From Bacillus methanolicus PB1 (lineage in GTDB: Bacteria; Bacillota; Bacilli; Bacillales; Cytobacillaceae), in contig NZ_AFEU01000003.1 of NCBI RefSeq assembly GCF_000262755.1, positions 496,001 to 560,000 of the forward strand: 64,000 nucleotides of DNA. Reading direction: 5' to 3'. Made by a program: the position numbers and the translations under genes. The notes below the pieces were generated by a model. The model was given only the letters and a program-made list of their open reading frames with translations, ran no database searches and was not told the DNA's origin. Shown here piece by piece: positions 51,194 to 60,216 of the stretch (the stretch's first letter is position 1; the number at the start of each line of letters is the position of its first letter).

Positions 51194-51859
51194 CTAGAAT
51201 TGTATGAGTTGCTCACTGATTTTAAACAAACAGCCTGTATGGCGTCGGACATCATCAATTGTAAAAGGAGAAAAAACTTCGGTTAGCAGCAAATGTTCTT
51301 TTTCCACTTGAAATACTGCCATTTCGGTAATAATCAAATCGATGCATTGACGCGAGGTTAATGGAAGTGTACATGTTTCCACGATTTTGGGCTGCCCGTT
51401 TTTATCCGTATGGTTCATCACGACGATGACTTTTTTGGCTTTTTGGGCGAGGTCCATTGCTCCTCCCATTCCCGGAACCTTTTTCCCGGGTACTATCCAA
51501 TTTGAAAGATCGCCTTGGCTGCTCACCTGCAATGCTCCGAGAACAGTCATATCTATTCTTCCTTTCCTGATCATTCCAAAGGCAACGGCGCTGTCGCAAT
51601 AGGATGCGCCCGGAATAATAGAAACGGGAAATCCTCCGGCGTTGCATAAATTTTCGTCTTCCAAACCTTTTTGCGGGGATGGACCCATTCCGACGATGCC
51701 GTTTTCTGCATGGAACATGACGTGGATGTCATCCGGCAAATGATCAGGAATTAATGAAGGAATGCCAATCCCCAGATTTACAACCATACCATTTTTTATT
51801 TCCTTCGCTGCCCTCTTTGCAATCCGGTTTCTTATGTCCGTTCCCATGCCCATTTCCAA
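51194..51859 (-). CDS. yodR: CoA-transferase beta subunit YodR
   Basis: 221 residues. The catalytic glutamate lies in MFHAENGIVGMGP; the N-terminal AKEIKNGMVVNLGIGIPSLI is typical of 3-oxoacid CoA-transferase subunit B. With YodS it moves CoA onto an organic acid in the pathway. TTG 51859 follows GGAGGGGTGAA and lies inside yodS (28-base overlap), so translation is coupled. The 190 bases to yodQ contain no gene. Confidence 0.93.
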   Translation of the reverse strand: MEMGMGTDIRNRIAKRAAKEIKNGMVVNLGIGIPSLIPDHLPDDIHVMFHAENGIVGMGPSPQKGLEDENLCNAGGFPVSIIPGASYCDSAVAFGMIRKGRIDMTVLGALQVSSQGDLSNWIVPGKKVPGMGGAMDLAQKAKKVIVVMNHTDKNGQPKIVETCTLPLTSRQCIDLIITEMAVFQVEKEHLLLTEVFSPFTIDDVRRHTGCLFKISEQLIQF

Positions 51860-52530
51860 TTCACCCCTCCGGAAGGTATAATAAAATCGACAAACACTCC
51901 CGGCGTAACAATTTCTTCCGGATGAAGACTCCCTAAAGGAACGATTTCTTCAGCCTCAACAATTGTGATGTCACCAGCCATTGCGACGAGTGGATTTGTG
52001 TTCCGGGCACTTTTGTCATAAATTAAATTTCCGTACGGATCTGCTTTTTTGGCAAAAACAATTGAGACTTCCGCTGTCAGAGCCGTTTCTACCAAAAATT
52101 CCTTTCCATTTATCATGACCTTTTCTTTGTCTTTTGTGACCAGCTCATTATCCATCCCAATATCGGTTAATACTCCCGCTAGTCCTACCCCGCCGGCACG
52201 GATCCGTTCAGCCAGCGTTCCTTGCGGCGAAAATTCTACTTCCAATTCACCTTCATTCATCATTTTACCGGCGATTGGATTTGAACCTATATGAGATGCA
52301 ATCACTTTCCTTGCACGCCCTTGACTGACAATTTTTCCGATCCCGATATGGGGAAATCCTGTATCATTCCCGATTAATGTTAAGTTCTTAACTCCTTTGT
52401 CGAGAATTCCGTCAATTAATGTCGGCGGTGAGCCGACCCCGCCGAAACCGCCAAACATGACGGTCATGCCATCATAAAAATGCTCTAAAACTTTCTCAAG
52501 CGTCGTAATTTTACCGAAAGGGTTTTCCAT
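51832..52530 (-). CDS. yodS: CoA-transferase alpha subunit YodS
   Basis: 232 residues of 3-oxoacid CoA-transferase subunit A type: MTVMFGGFGGVGSPPTLIDG, the ASHIGSNPIAGKMMNEGEL region and AEEIVPLGSLHPEEIVTPGV. Partner of YodR. Starts right after the yodT stop, with no gap. Confidence 0.93.
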   Translation of the reverse strand: MENPFGKITTLEKVLEHFYDGMTVMFGGFGGVGSPPTLIDGILDKGVKNLTLIGNDTGFPHIGIGKIVSQGRARKVIASHIGSNPIAGKMMNEGELEVEFSPQGTLAERIRAGGVGLAGVLTDIGMDNELVTKDKEKVMINGKEFLVETALTAEVSIVFAKKADPYGNLIYDKSARNTNPLVAMAGDITIVEAEEIVPLGSLHPEEIVTPGVFVDFIIPSGGVNWKWAWERT

Positions 52531-53886
52531 TTAAACGCCCCCTTCCATAAACGGCTGCAGAACTTTTTGATTCAAACGATCAAGGGAAATTTGAAGTAGC
52601 CTAACCAGTTCATCAATTTCCCGCTTAGTAATCGTAAGTGGCGGTGCAATGAGAATGGCATCTCCATTTATACCATCTGTCCCGGCAGCAGCCGGATACA
52701 GCAGCAAACCGTTTTCCTGGGCAATTTCGATCAGCGTCTGTGTCAGTCTGATGTTCCGAGGAAAAGGGGTTTTTTGTGAATTTAGGACAAATTCAAGCCC
52801 TATTAGTAAACCTTTTCCACGAACGTCTCCTATAAAGGGGAATTTTTTTTGAAGCTTTTTCAGCTTTTTATATAAGTAGACGCTTTTCCCTTCTACCCCT
52901 TCGATCAATTTATTTTTTTCAATATAGTCAAGAACTGCAAGCGACACTGCACAAGATTGGGGATTGGCGCTAAATGTGTGGCCGCTCATAATTATTTTGG
53001 AACCGTTTACAATTAGGTTGATGATTTTTTCACTCACGAGTGCTGCGGCAATTGGCGCGTACCCGGCTCCCATCCCTTTCCCCAGGGCGATTATATCCGG
53101 AATAATCCCCCAATGTTCGCATGCAAACATTTTTCCCGTTCTTCCAAACCCGGTCATCACTTCATCTGCAATAAAAAGAATATCATTTTTCTCACAAATT
53201 TCTTTGATCACTTTGTAATAATCTTTTGGAGGCGTGATCGCACCGCCTGCCGCTCCAATAACGGGCTCTGCAATAAAAGCAGCGATTTGGTCAGCACCAA
53301 TTCGGCGGATGGCAGTTTCAAGCTCTTTTGCACATAAATATTTACATTCGGGAGCTGTCAGATCGTATGGGCACCGGTAGCAATAAGGAGGGTGAATCGT
53401 TGGAAAATCTTCGAGCAGCGGAACGAACCTCGCTCTTCTGGCTGTATGTCCCGACATCGAAAGCGCTCCGAGGGTAATTCCATGGTAGCTGAGCCATCTT
53501 GATAATACTTTTGTTTTTGTGTGAATTCCTTTTTCCTGCCAATATTGGATCGCAATTTTCATTGCTGTTTCTGTTGCTTCAGAACCGCTGTTCACAAAAA
53601 AACACCATTTTAAGTCGCCAATTGAGTTTTCAGCAATCTTTTTCGCTAAATGTTCGGCTGCTTCACTTGTAAATTGGGACCGATAAACGAATGAAATCTT
53701 TTTCGCTTGTTCAAGCAACGCATCAATAATTTCTTCCACCCCGTGGCCAATATTGGCTGTGACAGCACCCGAGCACGCATCTAAATATTTTTTCCCTTGC
53801 TTATCATATAAAAACACACCTTTGCCATAATCAATCATAGGATATTGTGCATCCAAAAAAGGCTTAATTAAAAAAGACGGATCCAT
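52531..53886 (-). CDS. yodT: Class III aminotransferase YodT
   Basis: 451-residue PLP aminotransferase. Signatures: VNSGSEATETAMKIA, ISYHG-like LSYHGITLGALSMSG, the cofactor aspartate in FIADEVMTGFGRTG and the PLP lysine in ALGKGMGAGYAPIAA. It probably deaminates the lysine-derived amino acid upstream of CoA activation. First gene of the minus-strand set; ATG 53886 follows AAAGGGC. Confidence 0.93.
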   Translation of the reverse strand: MDPSFLIKPFLDAQYPMIDYGKGVFLYDKQGKKYLDACSGAVTANIGHGVEEIIDALLEQAKKISFVYRSQFTSEAAEHLAKKIAENSIGDLKWCFFVNSGSEATETAMKIAIQYWQEKGIHTKTKVLSRWLSYHGITLGALSMSGHTARRARFVPLLEDFPTIHPPYCYRCPYDLTAPECKYLCAKELETAIRRIGADQIAAFIAEPVIGAAGGAITPPKDYYKVIKEICEKNDILFIADEVMTGFGRTGKMFACEHWGIIPDIIALGKGMGAGYAPIAAALVSEKIINLIVNGSKIIMSGHTFSANPQSCAVSLAVLDYIEKNKLIEGVEGKSVYLYKKLKKLQKKFPFIGDVRGKGLLIGLEFVLNSQKTPFPRNIRLTQTLIEIAQENGLLLYPAAAGTDGINGDAILIAPPLTITKREIDELVRLLQISLDRLNQKVLQPFMEGGV

Positions 53887-53936
53887 GCCCTTTCCACTCC
53901 ATTCATACTAGAAACATTTCCAAGAAAATAGAACAA

Positions 53937-53975
53937 TTACTAAATTGTATGAAATGGAAGATTGAATCTTTCATA
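53937..53975 (-). promoter_or_regulatory. Candidate sigma-E -10 element before yodT
   Basis: CATACAAT (53944-53951, minus strand) matches the sigma-E -10 consensus and would start a transcript about 50 bases before yodT. The -35 region is a weak match. In B. subtilis these genes are expressed in the mother cell, which agrees, but the call is tentative. Confidence 0.35.
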
Positions 53976-53987
53976 AACAAAGAAAAA

Positions 53988-54014
53988 AAAGCCACCGGGA
54001 AGGTGACTGTTTAA
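53988..54014 (-). terminator. Terminator upstream of yodT
   Basis: GTCACC/GGTGGC hairpin around TTCCC, followed on the minus strand by TTTTTTTC. It would stop transcription of whatever lies to its right, including the remnant at 54077-54208. Confidence 0.65.
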
Positions 54015-54066
54015 CACTTTAACACTTTAACGTGGTGAGGGTCAGGCCCGCGTTGCTTTAACGCGG
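54010..54066. repeat. Single copy related to the 39-bp repeat
   Basis: AACACTTTAACGTGGTGAGG then GTCAGGCCCGCGTTGCTTTA matches the units at 24287-24391 in both the ACTTTAAMGYG and GAGGGTCWGGCCCGC parts. Confidence 0.65.
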
Positions 54067-54076
54067 TAACGCTTAG

Positions 54077-54208
54077 CTATAGTGCTGCTTTATTTTCAAT
54101 TACAGCTTGTACCAATGGATCTCCATTTTGTTCACTTAACATGATTGGCAAAAAGCTTGTAACAGCAGGTGAATAAATATTTGATGCACCTCGCAAATAC
54201 GTTTCCAT
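54077..54208 (-). pseudogene. Gene remnant resembling a DUF1998 segment
   Basis: A 43-codon frame, METYLRGASNIYSPAVTSFL then PIMLSEQNGDPLVQAVIENK, opening after a stop a short way upstream and without a ribosome site. The RGASNIYSPAV phrase recalls the RGASNVYFP motif of DUF1998 (found in DISARM DrmB proteins), but the fragment is too short to prove it. It is followed by a terminator. Sequence 54209-54540 to its right shows no intact gene; it may be further decayed coding sequence. Confidence 0.35.
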
Positions 54209-54548
54209 TGAATCTGTACAGACATTTTCTCGGTCACCAATTCATGGTCATTCTCCATTACAGGATGACAGAATTGGTTTCAATGCATCCTTTTACATTA
54301 TTTTGCCAAGAGACTGTTTCTCTTAATATGCTAAATCACTGCAACTCGATTAATCGAGGCATGACATTATATTACTGAACAAGATGATTGAACAGTATAA
54401 TGCTCTTGAATAATATTGGAACGGTTCTGCTTTGAATAATTTATTTTACCCATTTCTTTTCATATGCAAGCTTCTTAACTCCTATAACGGAAATACATTT
54501 CTAAAGAACGTGAAATGAGTTATACTACTTTACAGGGAGGTGAAAAAG

Positions 54549-54839
54549 ATGGCAAAAGATCGTTTGGACAAAATGGAAGAAATGCTCTCCACATTAATTT
54601 CCATGGTCGGGAACATCAATGATAAACAAAATCAAATGGTCGAAAAGCTGGACAGAGTGGAGAACAGGCTCGACAAGGTGGAAGAAAGACTTGACAAGCT
54701 TGAGAACAATCAAAAATCGATGAGGGATGAAATTATGGCAAAACTAAAAGATATGCAAGCCGACCAGGATCATATTTGGGAAAAAGCCGTGAGAAATGAA
54801 AGGGAGCTTGCAAAATTAAAAATTCATCTTCAGCTTTAA
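54549..54839 (+). CDS. Small coiled-coil protein
   Basis: 96 residues that are almost entirely heptad coiled coil: QMVEKLDRVENRLDKVEERL then DKLENNQKSMRDEIMAKLKD. Seven-residue spacing of L/V is plain. ATG 54549 follows GGGAGGTGAAAAAG. Similar short coiled-coil proteins are common in bacilli, with unknown roles. No partner gene is adjacent. Confidence 0.75.
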   Translation: MAKDRLDKMEEMLSTLISMVGNINDKQNQMVEKLDRVENRLDKVEERLDKLENNQKSMRDEIMAKLKDMQADQDHIWEKAVRNERELAKLKIHLQL

Positions 54840-55021
54840 CCCCCTCAAAAATTTCTGCGAGTGTTCATAGTAACGTCCACTGAAATCATCTCTACTACTG
54901 GTTTTTGTCTTTTTTAACCATTGTACGGAAACAAAATGTTTAGGAAATGCGGGAAAAGCTTCAATGTTTCTACCAGAAAGTCTTATGTTATTTCAAAATC
55001 TTGCTCATTAATTAAAGTGTA

Positions 55022-55056
55022 AAAATCACCCCCATTCATTAAGGGAGTGACCTCTA
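55022..55056 (-). terminator. Terminator after the FAD-dependent protein
   Basis: GTCACTCCC / GGGGGTGAT-type hairpin on the minus strand followed by TTTTTAC. Confidence 0.75.
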
Positions 55057-55072
55057 TTTCCAATTTGTTCTA

Positions 55073-56539
55073 TTATACGAATGCCGGCTCTTTGCGTTCT
55101 GATTGCTTCATTTTTTCCATTATATCCCGGGCAATCCAGACACCGCATGCACTTGCCTGCGCCAGCCCTCTCGTAATCCCTGCTCCGTCTCCTCCAACAT
55201 ACAGGCCGCTGATCTCCGTTTCAAACCGGTCATTTAATTTCGGGCGAGCAGAATAAAATTTCGCTTCTACACCATAGAACAAAGTATGTTCAGATGCAAT
55301 GCCAGGGGTAACGTGGTTTAATGCTTCTGTCATTTCGATTAAGCTTTTTAACGTGTTATACGGCAAAACAAGGCCAAGATCACCAGGAACGGCTTCTTTT
55401 AGCGTAGGTTCAATGAAGCCTTCTTTAATTCTTTTCTCGGTTGATCTTCTTCCTTTTAAAAGATCTCCGTACTTTTGTACAATAATTCCACCGTTTGATA
55501 AGCTGTTTGCCAAGCGGGAAATTTCATGTGCATATTCATTCGGCTTATCAAATGGTTCAGAAAAGGTATGGGAAACGAGAAGTGCAAAGTTCGTATTTTT
55601 GCTTCCCAATTTCGGGTCTCTATAAGCGTGGCCATTTGCCAGCATAATTCCTGAATGATTCTCGACCACGACATGTCCGGAAGGATTGCTGCAAAAAGTT
55701 CGCACTTTTGTTCCAACCGATGTATTAAATACAAATTTTCCTTCATACAAATGATCATTAATTTCTTCCATGACGATATCGGAAGTCTCTACACGAACTC
55801 CAATATCAACCTGATTGTTGATCATTTTCAACCGGCGTGATTTTAACAACTGAGTCAGCCATTTGGAACCGTCTCGGCCAGGGGCAATGACTACTTTTTC
55901 TGCGGTAATCTTCTCGCCATTTTTAAGCTGGATCCCGTTCACTTTCCAGCCTTCCGCTGTTTTCTCCGTTAATAAATCCTCTACTTCTGTTTTAAAAGCC
56001 ATGTCAATTTTTTCTTTTAAGTATTCGAAGATGCTTTTTAATATCTCCAGGTTGCGTTCTGTGCCTAAATGGCGCACTTGTGCTCTCAGCAGCTTTAATC
56101 CGGCTGCATAGGCGCAGCGCTCAATCTCTTTTACTTTGTCTGTCATAGGATCGGTAATATTTGTTGTTGCACCGTGCTGCAAGTTGATTTCATCCACATA
56201 TTTAATCAACTCAATTACTTTTGAGTCTGGAAGATAGTCCGTCATCCAGCCGCCGAATTCACTTGTAATGTTAAATTTTCCGTCTGAGTACGCACCTGCT
56301 CCCCCGAAACCATTGGTGATCGAGCAGGCAGGCAAGCATCCTGCAAAGTCTTTTTTTCCTGCCGGCGGCGGGCATTTTTCAATTTTCTTTTGAAGGATCG
56401 GGCAATTTCTCCTATATATATTATGTCCTTTATCAACAAGCAAAACGTTTGCTTCAGGCATTTTTAAAGTCAGTTCATAACATGTAAAAATTCCGGCCGG
56501 ACCAGCGCCGACAACGATTACATCATAATTTTCTTTCAC
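55073..56539 (-). CDS. FAD-dependent oxidoreductase (COG2509-like)
   Basis: 488 residues. FAD motif DVIVVGAGPAGIFTCYEL at residues 6-23; a cysteine-rich stretch (RRNCPILQKKIEKCPPPAGK then FAGCLPACSITNGFGGAGAY) is characteristic of this uncharacterised dehydrogenase group. The C-terminal GLYVGGDGAGITRGLAQASA completes the FAD site. Substrate unknown. GTG 56539 follows GGGGGTATAAACCT. Monocistronic. Confidence 0.85.
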   Translation of the reverse strand: MKENYDVIVVGAGPAGIFTCYELTLKMPEANVLLVDKGHNIYRRNCPILQKKIEKCPPPAGKKDFAGCLPACSITNGFGGAGAYSDGKFNITSEFGGWMTDYLPDSKVIELIKYVDEINLQHGATTNITDPMTDKVKEIERCAYAAGLKLLRAQVRHLGTERNLEILKSIFEYLKEKIDMAFKTEVEDLLTEKTAEGWKVNGIQLKNGEKITAEKVVIAPGRDGSKWLTQLLKSRRLKMINNQVDIGVRVETSDIVMEEINDHLYEGKFVFNTSVGTKVRTFCSNPSGHVVVENHSGIMLANGHAYRDPKLGSKNTNFALLVSHTFSEPFDKPNEYAHEISRLANSLSNGGIIVQKYGDLLKGRRSTEKRIKEGFIEPTLKEAVPGDLGLVLPYNTLKSLIEMTEALNHVTPGIASEHTLFYGVEAKFYSARPKLNDRFETEISGLYVGGDGAGITRGLAQASACGVWIARDIMEKMKQSERKEPAFV

Positions 56540-56714
56540 AGGTTTATACCCCCATGCATCCCTTTATTTTCGGTTTTTCTTTTACCATTGGTTACTATAA
56601 CAGAAACTATAATCATCGTCAACATTTTTTTACGAACTATTATCGCTATATATAATTTTAATGTTCGTTTTTTATTATTTTACAAAAAAAATCAGACTAT
56701 TTTCAAATAAAAAA

Positions 56715-56752
56715 GGATTGTCTCGATAAAAATGAGACAATCCTATTTCTTT
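56715..56752 (-). terminator. Terminator after yjcZ
   Basis: GGATTGTCTC / GAGACAATCC perfect 10-bp stem; the minus-strand side ends in TTTTTTATT. Confidence 0.88.
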
Positions 56753-56763
56753 ATTCAATTTTT

Positions 56764-56928
56764 TTACCATTTTCCAAAACAGCTGGCGCCGATGATAATC
56801 AAAAGAATGAACAACACAACAATTATCGCAAATGAATTATGGCATCCGGCACCTGCAACAGGGTAACAGTAGGCAGGTCCTGTTGCAACAGGTGAAGTGT
56901 AACCACAGCTGTCATAGCCGTAATACAT
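56764..56928 (-). CDS. YjcZ-family sporulation-associated small membrane protein
   Basis: 54 residues: Tyr/Gly/Pro-rich N-terminus (MYYGYDSCGYTSPVATGPAY) and a C-terminal hydrophobic helix FAIIVVLFILLIIIGASCF. This is the YjcZ family seen in many Bacillus spores. ATG 56928 is nine bases after AAAGGAGTG; ATG 56934 is too close to it. Confidence 0.85.
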   Translation of the reverse strand: MYYGYDSCGYTSPVATGPAYCYPVAGAGCHNSFAIIVVLFILLIIIGASCFGKW

Positions 56929-57124
56929 GGACATCACTCCTTTTTTTGTTGGCAATTCCCTTTTACATTATGAATTGTGTACTTGACCTGCATGTGTTTT
57001 CGCCCATTTTTTATGAAAAATACATAAGATAACTTGTTTCAAAAAAGTGAATCTTTTTAGCAATTTTGTTTTAAGTTATATTTAAGGTGAAGTTTAACTG
57101 TTTGCTACAGGGGGCGCTGCATGG

Positions 57125-58210
57125 ATGAAGACAAAAATGATTTTTGCTCTCGGGCCGCTGATTGTTATGTTTTTGATCTTATATCTGGCAGAAAATTTGA
57201 CGAAAGCCGAACTCTCTAAAAGTTTGACGATTTACGAGAAGCTTTCCAACGAAGAAACCTATCATTACCTGATCATAGGCGACAGCATAGGAAGAGGTTC
57301 CGGTGCAGAAAATAAAAGCAAAACCTGGTTTAATCAGCTTGAGGGATTCATTAAAAATAAATACGGAAGCAGCGCAAAGAGATATTCTGTTGTACAAAGC
57401 GGAGCTACTGCTTTCGAAGGAATTTATAAGTTTCAAGAAGCAGTTCTTCCTGAGCAAATCGATTTAGCTTTTATTGTGTTTGGCGAAAATGACCGCAAAT
57501 ATATGAATTCCCGCCAATTCGCTTACTTTTATGAAAAACTGATCAGGCAAGTAAAAAAGCATTATCCTTCTGCAGAAATTTTCACTTTTACTGAAAGCTG
57601 TTTAAACGCTGAGCCGTTTGCTGAAGCAATCAGAAGAATTTCTAAACATTATGGCGCAACCAACATTGATATGAGAGTTCCGTTCAAGCAATCAACATTC
57701 TCAACCGCCGAATTAACAACCGATTTCATCCATCCAAACGGAAAAGGATATAAGCTGTATGCGAAAGAAGTATTTAAAACACTGGAAAAAAACATGTTTA
57801 AAAAAGAAATAAAGCCGATATTCCCTCCGCCGTTATTTGAACATGTCGACAGCAAGCTTCAAAGTATTAGATCTTTCAAAGAGAAAAATGGATTTTATTA
57901 TCATCAGGGGTTTTTGTTCAGCACTGGTAAAAATGATTTCATTGAATATGAATTCAAAGGACCTTTTCTTGGAGTGACCGTCCTGCAAAACGAGCAAGGC
58001 GGGTTAGTGGATGTTTATCTTAATGATGAGTATTATACAACCATATCTACTTGGTGGCCTCTGGAAAAGATAAGGCATTTGTATATTGCCAGTGATTTAA
58101 ACGAAGGACCGAACCGTGTAAAATTTGTCGCAACCGGTGAAAAGTCGCGAAATAATGTTTCCAAGAAGACAGATGTTAAAATTTCTTCGATTATTGTCGC
58201 AGATCAATAG
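57125..58210 (+). CDS. SGNH/GDSL hydrolase family protein
   Basis: 361 residues with an N-terminal membrane anchor (about 5-20) and a SGNH esterase domain: block I LIIGDSIGRGSG (Ser near 56), block III FGENDRKYM (the N of GxND), and DFIHPNGKGY with Asp/His. The roughly 110 extra C-terminal residues form a beta-rich appendage (FSTGKNDFIEYEFKGPFLGV). Extracellular esterase or lipase; substrate unknown. ATG 57125 after GGGGGCGC. Confidence 0.82.
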   Translation: MKTKMIFALGPLIVMFLILYLAENLTKAELSKSLTIYEKLSNEETYHYLIIGDSIGRGSGAENKSKTWFNQLEGFIKNKYGSSAKRYSVVQSGATAFEGIYKFQEAVLPEQIDLAFIVFGENDRKYMNSRQFAYFYEKLIRQVKKHYPSAEIFTFTESCLNAEPFAEAIRRISKHYGATNIDMRVPFKQSTFSTAELTTDFIHPNGKGYKLYAKEVFKTLEKNMFKKEIKPIFPPPLFEHVDSKLQSIRSFKEKNGFYYHQGFLFSTGKNDFIEYEFKGPFLGVTVLQNEQGGLVDVYLNDEYYTTISTWWPLEKIRHLYIASDLNEGPNRVKFVATGEKSRNNVSKKTDVKISSIIVADQ

Positions 58211-58320
58211 GAAGACAATGGAAGTCTTTTAATGCTTCCTTCCTTCAAAAAATATTTGATATTGCCAGAAAAAAAGTGTATATATCTAATTATCTATAAA
58301 ACGAAAACAGGAGATAGAAA

Positions 58321-58914
58321 ATGATGAAGAGTATTTTTCGAAATTTTATTAACGGGATTCTGACGATTGTTCCGATTATCCTTGTTATTTATGTTGTCTT
58401 TAAGACATTTCTTTTTTTAGACAGCTTGCTCGGGAACGTACTGAAGCCGTATTTAAAAGAGGATTACATTCCCGGAATCGGCCTGCTTGCAACGCTTGTT
58501 TTGATAACAGTTTTAGGCTGGTTGTCTACGAAATTTTTAACGGGAACTATCATCAAATTAATTGACCGGCTGCTTGAAAAAATTCCGATAGTAAAAACGA
58601 TTTATTCCGTTATTAAAGATACAATCCACTCTTTTCTCGGCGAAAAAAAATCTTTTTCAAAAGTCGCACTTATAACCGTTCCGGGAACAGAAATGAAAAG
58701 CATTGGGTTCATCACCGCTGAAAACCTTGAATCTTTTTATGATCCATTAAAAGATTACACAGCTGTTTATATACCGCAAACCTTTCAAGTCGCTGGATTT
58801 ACATTTTTAATTCCGAAAGAAGAGATTGAAATAATTGATGTAAAGCCGGAAGATGCCATGAAGTTTATCCTTTCCGGCGGCATGACTTCAAAAAAAGTAA
58901 ATCAAGCTGGATAA
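58321..58914 (+). CDS. DUF502 membrane protein
   Basis: 197 residues with two N-terminal membrane helices (GILTIVPIILVIYVVFKTF and GIGLLATLVLITVLGWLST), then the DUF502 core KIPIVKTIYSVIKDTIHSFL and TVPGTEMKSIGFITAENLES. Function unknown. ATG 58321 (tandem ATG) after AGGAGATAGAAA. Same strand as the SGNH gene 110 bases upstream. Confidence 0.9.
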   Translation: MMKSIFRNFINGILTIVPIILVIYVVFKTFLFLDSLLGNVLKPYLKEDYIPGIGLLATLVLITVLGWLSTKFLTGTIIKLIDRLLEKIPIVKTIYSVIKDTIHSFLGEKKSFSKVALITVPGTEMKSIGFITAENLESFYDPLKDYTAVYIPQTFQVAGFTFLIPKEEIEIIDVKPEDAMKFILSGGMTSKKVNQAG

Positions 58915-58916
58915 TT

Positions 58917-59027
58917 GTATAAGGGTCAGACCCCATAACGCAATATATAGGACATAATATTGGATAAATATGCTATATATTGATAAAATGCACATGGGGT
59001 CAGACCCTTATGAGACAGCCTCAAATT
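58917..59027. terminator. Terminator cassette (copy 8) with 87-bp module
   Basis: Module from AGGGTCAGACCCC to GGGGTCAGACCCT with inverted AATATATAG / CTATATATT, then the right outer arm TTATGAGACAGCCTC. The left outer arm is missing: the module starts 7 bases after the DUF502 stop. It lies between convergent DUF502 and msrAB. Confidence 0.75.
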
Positions 59028-59028
59028 A

Positions 59029-60003
59029 TTAATTGTCTTCAAATAAAGACAAATATTCGCCGTAGCCCTCTTCTTCCAATTTTTCCTTCGGGATAAATCT
59101 TAATGCAGCTGAATTAATGCAGTATCGCAAGCCGGACGGCCCCGGTCCGTCATTGAAGACATGGCCCAAATGAGAATCAGCGCTTTTACTGCGCACTTCA
59201 GTCCGTACCATATTATGGCTCAAATCCAATTTTTCTGCGATTTCCTCTTCATCAATCGGTTTTGTAAAACTTGGCCAGCCGCAGCCGGCATCATATTTAT
59301 CCTTTGAACTGAACAATGGCTTACCGGATACGATATCGACATAAATTCCATCCCTTGTTTCATTCCAGTATTCATTGTGAAAAGGCGGCTCTGTACCATT
59401 GTTCTGTGTAACTTCAAACTGCATTGGAGTCAATTTCTTTTTTAGCTCGTTCATATCTTTATTAATCATCTTATCTCGCCAATGCTTTCGGATAAAGTCT
59501 TCCCTGCCCGACGCTTTATTATACGCTTCATACCTGATCGGATTCTTTTTGTAAAAATCTTGATGATAATCTTCCGCATGATAAAACGGCTTGGCCGGCA
59601 AGATTTTTGTCACAATCGGCTTGTTAAACCGTCCGCTTTCCTCAAGCTGCTGTTTTGAATGCTCTGCTAACTGTTTTTGCTTGTCGTCGTGATAAAAAAT
59701 GGCAGTTTGATAGGATGTTCCCCTGTCATAAAACTGGCCGCCCGGATCGGTAGGATCAATTTGCTGCCAATAGATTTCAAGCAGTTTTTCATATGGGAAA
59801 ACTTCCGGATCAAATGTAATCTGAACGGCCTCAAAATGTCCTGTCGTACCTGAGCAAACCTCTTCATAAGTGGGATTTTCAGTCTCTCCTCCGGTATATC
59901 CGGATACGATTTGAATAATTCCCGGCTGTTCATCAAAAGGCTTGACCATGCACCAGAAACAACCTCCGGCAAACGTTGCAAGCTCATAATTTTTTTCTGA
60001 CAT
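59029..60003 (-). CDS. msrAB: Fused methionine sulfoxide reductase MsrA-MsrB
   Basis: 324 residues. The N-terminal MsrA domain has catalytic C15 in [13 protein letters not shown]; the C-terminal MsrB domain (from about 180) has [30 protein letters not shown] with catalytic Cys, and no zinc CxxC pairs. It repairs both diastereomers of methionine sulfoxide. B. subtilis has separate msrA and msrB near ypm genes; fusion is found in other bacilli and streptococci. ATG 60003 ten bases after GAGGTG. Confidence 0.96.
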   Translation of the reverse strand: MSEKNYELATFAGGCFWCMVKPFDEQPGIIQIVSGYTGGETENPTYEEVCSGTTGHFEAVQITFDPEVFPYEKLLEIYWQQIDPTDPGGQFYDRGTSYQTAIFYHDDKQKQLAEHSKQQLEESGRFNKPIVTKILPAKPFYHAEDYHQDFYKKNPIRYEAYNKASGREDFIRKHWRDKMINKDMNELKKKLTPMQFEVTQNNGTEPPFHNEYWNETRDGIYVDIVSGKPLFSSKDKYDAGCGWPSFTKPIDEEEIAEKLDLSHNMVRTEVRSKSADSHLGHVFNDGPGPSGLRYCINSAALRFIPKEKLEEEGYGEYLSLFEDN

Positions 60004-60216
60004 AACAAAATGCACCTCGTTTCAATCAGCATTCATCTCTGTATTTATAGCATATAGAAAAACGGAGGCGTATGCAAAAAAAACCTCTTAACGATTGTGT
60101 CAAACGTTTTTATAGGAGAAATAGATCACGGCTTGACTTTTCGCCGGAGAATCGTGAAGATATTTTCATGTAGTGTTGATGCCGGCATGGCCGAGCGATA
60201 GGAAAGGAGCTTGTTT

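Noticed and set aside
54169-54378. 69-codon plus-strand frame in the 54 kb gap
   Set aside because: No ribosome site and antisense to a more protein-like remnant; treated as chance.
60182-60204. tRNA-like start GCCGGCATGGCCGAGCGATAGG
   Set aside because: No anticodon or T-arm follows; the sequence runs straight into the ribosome site of the methyltransferase gene.
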